Shown: one piece after another, positions 23,262 to 28,412 of the stretch | Position numbering within the stretch: the first letter of the stretch is position 1 | Layout: each line of letters begins with the position of its first letter | NCBI GenBank assembly: GCA_900546575.1 | Contig: URDM01000034.1 | Coordinates: 1 to 28,412, forward strand | DNA length: 28,412 nt | DNA from: an uncultured Prevotella sp. | GTDB taxonomy: Bacteria; Bacteroidota; Bacteroidia; Bacteroidales; Bacteroidaceae | Direction of reading: 5' to 3' | Notes under the pieces: generated by a model | What the model saw: the letters and a program-made list of their open reading frames with translations, nothing else | Database searches by the model: none | Told to the model about the DNA's origin: nothing | Position numbers and translations under genes: made by a program

Positions 23262-24380
23262 ATGATTATGAGCAATTCAGTAAACAAGCATTTTGATGCC
23301 GTAGGCAGCTATCTGCGCCCAGCAGAGTTGAAAAAAGCAAGAGCAAAGTTTGCTAACAACGAAATCACCGCCGATGAGCTGCGCTCGGTAGAAGACCGCC
23401 TTATCGAGGACGTGATAAAGAAGCAGAAGGCTCACGGCTTACATTATATAACAGACGGAGAATTCCGCCGTAGCTACTGGCATCTGGACTTTATGTGGGG
23501 ATTCGGTGGCGTGGAACACATCGAACTCGACCATGGTTACCAATTCCATGGCGAGGAGACCACCAAAGGTTCGCTTAAGCTTACGGGCAAAATTACAGGC
23601 GAAAACCATCCGTTCATCAAGGATTTCCTGTTTGTAAAGCAATTCGAAGAGGAAGGCATTGAAGCCAAGCAGACAATACCTGCCCCAGCACAATTCCTTG
23701 CCGAACTGTTCCGTGGCAACAACACCAAGAACACTCGCGAATTCTATCCCAACACTCAAGACCTCATTCATGACATCGCTGAAGCTTACCGCACCTTCTT
23801 CCGCGAGATTTACGCTGCCGGATGCAACACCATACAGCTCGACGACTGCACATGGGGAATGATTGTTGATGACGACTTCTGGAAATCGATGGCAGGCACA
23901 GGCTTCACCCTTGAACACGAGGCCCTGCAGTATCTCACCGTGAACAATCTTGCCATTGAGGGCAAACCCGAAGGCCTTACCATAAACACTCACGTCTGCC
24001 GTGGCAACTACCATTCGTGCTATGCCACAAAGGGAGCCTACGACCCTGTTGCGCCATACCTGTTCGCCAAGGAGAATGCAGACACCTATTATCTTGAATA
24101 CGACGATGAGCGCTCGGGCAACTTCGAGCCGCTGAGATTTGTTTCAGACAACAAGCGTGTAGTGCTTGGACTCATCACCACAAAGTCACCAGTACTCGAA
24201 GACAAAGCCACCATCATTGCCCGTATTCGCGAAGCCGAGAAATACATACCCCTCGAACGCCTTAGCCTCAGTCCGCAATGCGGATTCGCCTCATGCGAGA
24301 TTGGCAACAAGCTGACAGAAGCAGAACAGTGGGCAAAACTCGACCTTGTAAGAGAAATCGCACAGGAAGTGTGGGGCTAA
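23262..24380 (+). CDS. MetE C-terminal-domain-like methyltransferase (YxjG/YxjH type)
   Basis: This 372-residue protein corresponds to the catalytic C-terminal half of cobalamin-independent methionine synthase, like Bacillus YxjG/YxjH. Zinc ligands of the family are visible: His244 and Cys246 in NTHVCRGN, Glu279 in YYLEY and Cys340 in LSPQCGFAS. IQLDDCTWG (191-199) is the typical strand before the substrate pocket. It lacks the MetE N-terminal folate-binding half, so the methyl donor may not be polyglutamyl-methyl-THF; homocysteine methylation is the likely role. The start could be either Met1 or Met3. It diverges from the Lrp gene and has a relic of its 3' end at 21889-21951. Confidence 0.9.
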   Translation: MIMSNSVNKHFDAVGSYLRPAELKKARAKFANNEITADELRSVEDRLIEDVIKKQKAHGLHYITDGEFRRSYWHLDFMWGFGGVEHIELDHGYQFHGEETTKGSLKLTGKITGENHPFIKDFLFVKQFEEEGIEAKQTIPAPAQFLAELFRGNNTKNTREFYPNTQDLIHDIAEAYRTFFREIYAAGCNTIQLDDCTWGMIVDDDFWKSMAGTGFTLEHEALQYLTVNNLAIEGKPEGLTINTHVCRGNYHSCYATKGAYDPVAPYLFAKENADTYYLEYDDERSGNFEPLRFVSDNKRVVLGLITTKSPVLEDKATIIARIREAEKYIPLERLSLSPQCGFASCEIGNKLTEAEQWAKLDLVREIAQEVWG

Positions 24381-24400
24381 TAAGTTCCCCACGCTATTTC

Positions 24401-25531
24401 TCAGAACACTTCAGCCACATAGTTGTGCTTCATCCCGTCTTTCCCTCTTTTCAGGAAGAGGATGAGGCGCACGTGGCTGCCCAGCACCATTCCGTTCCTA
24501 ACATCTTCCGGCAGCGCTGCCGTTGAAGCGAAACCTGCCTTTATGATATTTCCTTCGGGCGTATATCTTATTGCCGACTCTATCGAGTAGCGTATGTATT
24601 TTTCTTTCGGATTGACATATTCCACTTTTGCCTCATAAATGCCAAAAGCCTTACGTCCTTCGTACTTATCCATAACGCCCACAATGGCAGCCGACTTGAA
24701 ATGGTCGCCATTCGCTATTATGGGACAAAAGCGCACATAATTGCCAACTGATATTTTCGATGCCGTCTGTACCGACTTCTCTGCCACGAAATGCCGCGAC
24801 TGCGAGTCGTAGACATGTATGTGGCCGTGGCTTTCGTCAATAAACTCTACAAAACCAACTTCCGTCGAAAACACCTCATCCACACGTTTCGCTGAAACCA
24901 CTATTTCAGAAACACGCTCATTGCCTTGCTTCGACACCCTCGTCAGCACATCAAACAATCGCCCGCTTATCTCCCACGGACGACATGGAAACTGATGGCT
25001 GTCGGCAATGAGTTCCGAGCCGTTCGTTGCTACAAGCTTCACATATCGGCGCTTCCTTCCATTTGCCTCCTTCTCAAACACCTTGGCGGCATACATGCTG
25101 ACAACGCCATCACACTCGCCCTTACACTCTTCCGGATGATGAAGCCTGTACGACTGAAGGGCACGCTCCACGCGCTCCTTCAACGACAGATATTGCCTGC
25201 CGTCCTTACCTGTCTGCCGCTGCAAGTCCTGCGCACGCAGACAACTGTCGTAGCCCCAAGCCTCAAGAAACTTGGGCAATTTGAAGTCGCCGTAGGTCTC
25301 GCTTATCTTCACCGCCATACCAAGCATGCACGAGTCGACGAGCGACATACGCTTAACGTGCAGTTTCATATAGGCTGCAAGCAGAGTGCGAGCTGTCACA
25401 GACCCCATCGTCTTGTAATTATGCTGAAGATAACGAAAAATTTTCCAGTTGGTATCGTCGGGATGGGCAGCACCGGTGGCGATGCTTTCAAGAAGTTCAT
25501 CCCAGGTTACGGATTTATTGGCATTAGGCAT
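24401..25531 (-). CDS. Unrecognised 376-residue protein with OB-like C-terminal segments
   Basis: I do not recognise this family. Residues 1-130 are helical and rich in hydrophobic pairs (DTNWKIFRYLQHNYKTMGSV, LSLKERVERALQSYRL). A small Cys-containing loop HHPEECKGECDG lies near 135-146. From about residue 145 the sequence is beta-rich. Two segments look like small OB or cold-shock barrels: VGFVEFIDESHGHIHVYD with VGNYVRFCPII (about 222-285), and AKVEYVNPKEKYIRYSIE with GSHVRLILFLKRG (about 300-370). No signal peptide or membrane helix is seen. It ends 20 bp from the convergent MetE-like gene and is separated by a heptamer-rich gap from the zinc-ribbon gene. Binding to nucleic acid is only a guess from the barrel-like segments. 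Confidence 0.8.
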   Translation of the reverse strand: MPNANKSVTWDELLESIATGAAHPDDTNWKIFRYLQHNYKTMGSVTARTLLAAYMKLHVKRMSLVDSCMLGMAVKISETYGDFKLPKFLEAWGYDSCLRAQDLQRQTGKDGRQYLSLKERVERALQSYRLHHPEECKGECDGVVSMYAAKVFEKEANGRKRRYVKLVATNGSELIADSHQFPCRPWEISGRLFDVLTRVSKQGNERVSEIVVSAKRVDEVFSTEVGFVEFIDESHGHIHVYDSQSRHFVAEKSVQTASKISVGNYVRFCPIIANGDHFKSAAIVGVMDKYEGRKAFGIYEAKVEYVNPKEKYIRYSIESAIRYTPEGNIIKAGFASTAALPEDVRNGMVLGSHVRLILFLKRGKDGMKHNYVAEVF

Positions 25532-25532
25532 A

Positions 25533-25698
25533 GGAGTTAGGAATTAGGAATTAGGAGTTAGGAATTAGGAGTTAAAATAATTGAGAGTTGAGAGTTGAGA
25601 ATTGAAAGTTATGATTACCAAGCTAAACACTTAATATCAAAGCATATCATAACTCTCAACTCCTAACTTTCAACTCTCAACTTGAAAGAACTCTCAAC
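25533..25698. repeat. Heptamer tandem arrays with inverted partner
   Basis: Six perfect units of GGA(A/G)TTA fill 25533-25574. Four units of GAGAGTT type fill 25583-25610. After a 40-base loop, complementary units AACTCTC, AACTCCT, AACTTTC, AACTCTC occur at 25651-25678, with a further AACTCTC at 25689-25695. The two halves could fold into a stem of more than 25 bp between the zinc-ribbon gene and the 376-aa gene. Confidence 0.85.
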
Positions 25699-25718
25699 TT
25701 GAATGAGTTCTCAACCGA

Positions 25719-26570
25719 TTAGCTGAGCTTTGTCTCCGACTCCTCCGACTTCTTCGAAGCAGTCTTGCGTGTTGTGGCACGCTTGCGCTTTGGCTTATCG
25801 TCGACAACCTCAGTCTCTACAGTCTTAACGCCAGCCAACTCAGGGTCGATCATGATACGTCCGCAGTACTCGCAAACGATAATCTTCTTGTGCATCTTGA
25901 TGTCGAGCTGTCGCTGTGGCGGAATCTTATTGAAGCAGCCGCCGCAAGCGTCACGCTGCACATACACGATGCCCAGACCGTTGCGGGCATTCTTACGGAT
26001 GCGCTTGAAGCTTGACAGCAGACGCGGCTCAATCTTAGTCTCCAGATCCTCGGCCTTAGCCTTGAGTGCCTGCTCCTCCTCGCGAGTCTCCTGCATGATT
26101 TCGTCGAGCTCGCTCTTCTTCTCGTCGAGCGCCTGCTGGCGGTCGTTGATGAGGTCGTTGGTGCGAACCAGCTCGCGCTTCTTGTCCTCAACCTTAGCGT
26201 TTGCCTCCTTGATCTTCTTGTTGCAAAGTTCAATTTCGAGGCTCTGAAACTCAATCTCCTTTGTCAGAGTATCATACTCGCGGTTGTTACGCACCTCGTC
26301 AAGCTGCTTCTTATATCGCTCCACACTCTCCTCAGCTTCCTTAATCTCGCCCTGCTTCTGGGCTACAGCCTGCTGAAAATCATTGATGTCACCCTCAATA
26401 TGCTCAACACGAGTCTTGAGTCCGGCAATCTCGTCCTCAAGGTCCTGCACCTCAAGAGGAAGTTCGCCACGCAACGCACGCTTCTCGTCGATAGCCGAGA
26501 GAGTAGTCTGAAGCTGATAGAGAGTCTGCAATTTGCTCTCTACTGAAATTTCTGATTCCTTTTTTGCCAT
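25719..26570 (-). CDS. Coiled-coil C4 zinc-ribbon protein (CdsZ/FlgZ-like)
   Basis: This 283-residue protein has a long antiparallel coiled coil (about 10-190), with the conserved NNREYDTLTKEI at 95-106 near the hairpin. A C4 zinc ribbon follows with CGGC (Cys209, Cys212) and CEYC (Cys233, Cys236). The tail after residue 255 is basic and Lys/Thr/Ser-rich (KPKRKRATTRKTASKK), longer than in many relatives. The family includes Helicobacter HP0958/FlgZ, which binds RNA and RpoN; function here is unknown. It starts 39 bp after the Nif3 gene ends and is presumably co-transcribed with it. Confidence 0.88.
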   Translation of the reverse strand: MAKKESEISVESKLQTLYQLQTTLSAIDEKRALRGELPLEVQDLEDEIAGLKTRVEHIEGDINDFQQAVAQKQGEIKEAEESVERYKKQLDEVRNNREYDTLTKEIEFQSLEIELCNKKIKEANAKVEDKKRELVRTNDLINDRQQALDEKKSELDEIMQETREEEQALKAKAEDLETKIEPRLLSSFKRIRKNARNGLGIVYVQRDACGGCFNKIPPQRQLDIKMHKKIIVCEYCGRIMIDPELAGVKTVETEVVDDKPKRKRATTRKTASKKSEESETKLS

Positions 26571-26609
26571 AGTTATATATATGTTATTTCTGTTTTATGG
26601 TGAATTCTT

Positions 26610-27395
26610 TTAAAAATACATTATCGGATTGGTGCACGTCTCGGCTATGAAGCACTTCACACCCTGACACTCACGCTCAATAATATCGCGGAAAATCTCG
26701 CTCGTAAACTGTTCGCTCTGATAGTGACCTATCACGGCTATCTGTATCTGCTGTTCGCGGCCGAAATACTCATGATAGTGCATCTCGCCCGTAAGGAAAG
26801 CGTCGGCACCAGCCTCCACCGCCTCATCCAACAGGAACGAGCCCGAACCGCCACACATAGCCACCTTCTTTATAGGTCGGCGCAACAGCTGGTTGGCCTC
26901 GACACACTCCACGCAGAATGCCTTCTTGAGCAGTATGATGAAGTCGTCGGCCGCCATAGGTTCCTCAAACTCTCCTATCACTCCCGAACCACACTCCACT
27001 CCGTCTACCATCTTTGTCGACATGAAGTGCACATTGTGCAGCCCCATCTTCTCGGCAATCTTGAAGTTGACGCCGCCCCGTGCATTGTCCATATTCGTGT
27101 GCATCGACATAATCACGATACCGTTGGCAATAGCCTTCATCACGGCCTGCTGCACATAGTCCTCGCCCGTCAGTCGGGCAAGCTTACGGAATATCAGCGG
27201 GTGGTGCGACACGATGAGGTTGCAGCCCTTCTGTATGGCCTCGTCCACAATCTGGCACGTAACGTCCAGACACAATAATGCCCCTGATACTTCCGCCTCT
27301 GTCAGTCCTACTTGCAGGCCAGCATTATCCCAGCTTTCCTGCAAGGGCAGAGGCGCGAAACGTTCAAGGGCCTTGGTTACTTCCTTTATTTTCAC
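26610..27395 (-). CDS. Nif3-like dinuclear metal centre protein
   Basis: This 261-residue Nif3/YbgI-family protein forms a toroid with a two-metal site. The metal ligands are visible: His64 and His65 in IVSHHPLIFR, Asp103 in HTNMDNARGG, and His224 and Glu228 in VIGHYQSEQF. The N-terminal WDNAGLQVG is a family hallmark. It is the short form without the PII-like insert of some 370-residue members. The older label GTP cyclohydrolase I type 2 is poorly supported. The promoter is at 27440-27469, and the zinc-ribbon gene follows. Confidence 0.93.
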   Translation of the reverse strand: MKIKEVTKALERFAPLPLQESWDNAGLQVGLTEAEVSGALLCLDVTCQIVDEAIQKGCNLIVSHHPLIFRKLARLTGEDYVQQAVMKAIANGIVIMSMHTNMDNARGGVNFKIAEKMGLHNVHFMSTKMVDGVECGSGVIGEFEEPMAADDFIILLKKAFCVECVEANQLLRRPIKKVAMCGGSGSFLLDEAVEAGADAFLTGEMHYHEYFGREQQIQIAVIGHYQSEQFTSEIFRDIIERECQGVKCFIAETCTNPIMYF

Positions 27396-27439
27396 GCTTT
27401 TCAGCCTTTATATATGTAGATAATATATGTAATATGCTG

Positions 27440-27469
27440 CAAAGTTACAGATTTTCATGCAGAAACAAA
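27440..27469 (-). promoter_or_regulatory. Promoter of the Nif3/zinc-ribbon pair
   Basis: On the minus strand TTTG (27466-27469), an 18-base spacer and TAACTTTG (27440-27447). The -7 box is exact; the spacer is one base short of usual. Confidence 0.6.
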
Positions 27470-27543
27470 AGGAAGCATGCGCTTTATTAGAATATTTTAA
27501 CGAGGCAGTATTTACACAATGACACGTATGAACATATCCCTAC

Positions 27544-28146
27544 TCATTCACGCAGAAAATATACGGGTGCAGTACGCACTCCTTCTTTCCTCAGTATGCC
27601 GGTTTCGGTGAAATGGCGCAACCATTTCAGAGCCATGCCCTGACGCAGACCGAAGTCGCGCTCAAGGTCGCGGCGAGTCAGACAGGCATGTGTGTTGAGA
27701 TAGGCTCGCAATCGGGTCTGAAGCTCCTCCTCGGTATACTGCCGTGAGGTAGTGGTTGAACATGAACGCTCGAAACGGACCTTTGTTTTAACGTGCCTCA
27801 GCATTACAGAATTAGGACGAAACTTGATGTTTCGCACCGAAATATTGTCGGCGCGAACCTTGTCCGTGAGTGTATTTTCAGACATACTGAGGTCAACCGA
27901 CAATTTGAAATAGCCTATATCGGGAAGATAGAAGCGTCGTCCGCTTGCCAGTTCTTGCTTCATGAGTTCAGACAAAGCTTTAAGCGTGGCTGCCACATCA
28001 CTCTTAGTCAGGGAACAGTTGTCTTGAATCTGAGTCTGCAACTCGTCTGCAGTCATCGGCTCTTGTTCATAAATGCGGACAAAACGACGCTCATCGCCCT
28101 TGCCCTGTGCGTTTTTCAGTTTCTGTATTTCGTATTTTATCGCCAT
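27544..28146 (-). CDS. HU-related DNA-binding protein (histone-like family)
   Basis: This 200-residue protein belongs to the Bacteroidetes HU-related group. Residues 1-125 look like an extended HU fold: MAIKYEIQKLKN, LTKSDVAATLKALSELMKQE, GRRFYLPDIGYFKLSVD and IKFRPNSVMLRHVK. The last 65 residues (YTEEELQTRLRAYLNTHACL, DFGLRQGMALKWLRHFTETG) resemble a winged helix. I place the start at MAIKYEI (28146): the open frame reaches 28203, but a good promoter has its -7 box at 28173-28180, so the longer start would be upstream of the transcript. The gene is isolated on the left by a 148-bp gap from the Nif3 gene. Confidence 0.85.
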   Translation of the reverse strand: MAIKYEIQKLKNAQGKGDERRFVRIYEQEPMTADELQTQIQDNCSLTKSDVAATLKALSELMKQELASGRRFYLPDIGYFKLSVDLSMSENTLTDKVRADNISVRNIKFRPNSVMLRHVKTKVRFERSCSTTTSRQYTEEELQTRLRAYLNTHACLTRRDLERDFGLRQGMALKWLRHFTETGILRKEGVRTAPVYFLRE

Positions 28147-28172
28147 TGGTATTATTTGATATTGGTTTGCTG

Positions 28173-28203
28173 CAAAGTTAATATTCAGCGCAAGCGAAGT
28201 CAA
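28173..28203 (-). promoter_or_regulatory. Promoter of the HU-related gene
   Basis: On the minus strand TTG (28201-28203), a 20-base spacer and TAACTTTG (28173-28180) match the consensus, 26 bp before the chosen ATG. Confidence 0.72.
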
Positions 28204-28360
28204 GTTTTTGCATTAAAATTCCGCTAAATTCCGTTGAATAGCTTAAAATGAGCTATTTATGAACTTTTTTCCTCAAAAGAGGTAACGATTTGGCAACAGT
28301 TCTAAATTCCGCAATATTCACAAGTTGTAAGCGTATCCGCGATGCTAGTATATACACGTC

Positions 28361-28408
28361 AAAAAAATATCGCTCAAGTTTTTATTCTTGAGCGATATTT
28401 TTTTGTTT
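28361..28408. terminator. Bidirectional intrinsic terminator at the window edge
   Basis: AAAAAAATATCGCTCAAG (28361-28378) and CTTGAGCGATATTTTTTT (28387-28404) are perfect 18-bp complements around an 8-base loop, with A and T tracts on the outside. It can work on both strands, probably for a gene beyond the right edge read on the minus strand, since the gene on this side starts rather than ends here. Confidence 0.9.
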
Positions 28409-28412
28409 CCAT

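Noticed and set aside
28147..28203. Longer N-terminus for the HU-related protein
   Set aside because: The extension runs through an exact promoter (28173-28203), so it is not expected to be transcribed.

Overview
The window looks like an ordinary chromosomal stretch of a Bacteroidales bacterium, most likely Prevotellaceae or a close relative. Three things support this. Many genes are preceded by the Bacteroidetes-type promoter, a -7 box TAnnTTTG with TTG or TTTG about 19-20 bases upstream, and Shine-Dalgarno sequences are largely absent. The protein repertoire is typical of the group: a short SerA, a SerC-SerA-DUF1015 cluster, a six-domain S1, membrane-anchored HU/LysM and histone-like HU proteins. 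Coding density is high, with AT-rich gaps carrying 7-bp-period repeats. I see no rRNA, tRNA, prophage, intact insertion sequence or CRISPR array. The genus is an inference.

Layout. Bases 1-536 are noncoding and repeat-rich. On the minus strand serC, serA and a DUF1015 gene (3826 to 537) form a serine-biosynthesis operon. Upstream lies a second minus-strand operon, ftsY-rimO-HU/LysM (7884 to 4031). Diverging from ftsY is rpsA (8144-9913), closed by a strong terminator, followed by a ThiE/TenI-like gene and prs (10155-11820, terminator). A small lipoprotein gene (minus) and an O-acetylhomoserine sulfhydrylase gene (plus) diverge at about 12.4 kb; 22-bp tandem repeats follow the latter. Next come minus-strand genes for a TerB-DnaJ protein, a hexapeptide acetyltransferase and a stand-alone restriction-like nuclease-fold protein, the last two coupled by an ATGA overlap. 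holA diverges from these.

After holA comes about 765 bp without a convincing gene (17018-17782), rich in palindromes, then an XRE regulator, tex, an ECF sigma factor with a four-helix membrane partner, a LOG-family gene convergent with an Lrp/AsnC regulator, and a MetE-like methyltransferase divergent from the Lrp gene. The right end holds minus-strand genes: an unrecognised 376-aa protein, a coiled-coil zinc-ribbon protein paired with a Nif3 protein, and an HU-related protein. The window closes with a perfect 18-bp stem terminator.

Connections. Serine synthesis (SerC/SerA/DUF1015) and sulfur amino acids (sulfhydrylase, MetE-like) are represented, the latter beside an Lrp gene with a near-perfect operator. 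FtsY, RimO, S1, Prs, HolA and Tex are housekeeping. The observations I rate highest are the HU-transmembrane-LysM protein, which could join DNA to the cell wall; a relic of the MetE-like gene's 3' end 2.4 kb from the intact copy; a family of heptamer repeats in at least four gaps; the lysine in place of the usual catalytic histidine of SerA; and the Lrp and LOG promoter palindromes. I found no clear new multi-gene defence or mobile system.
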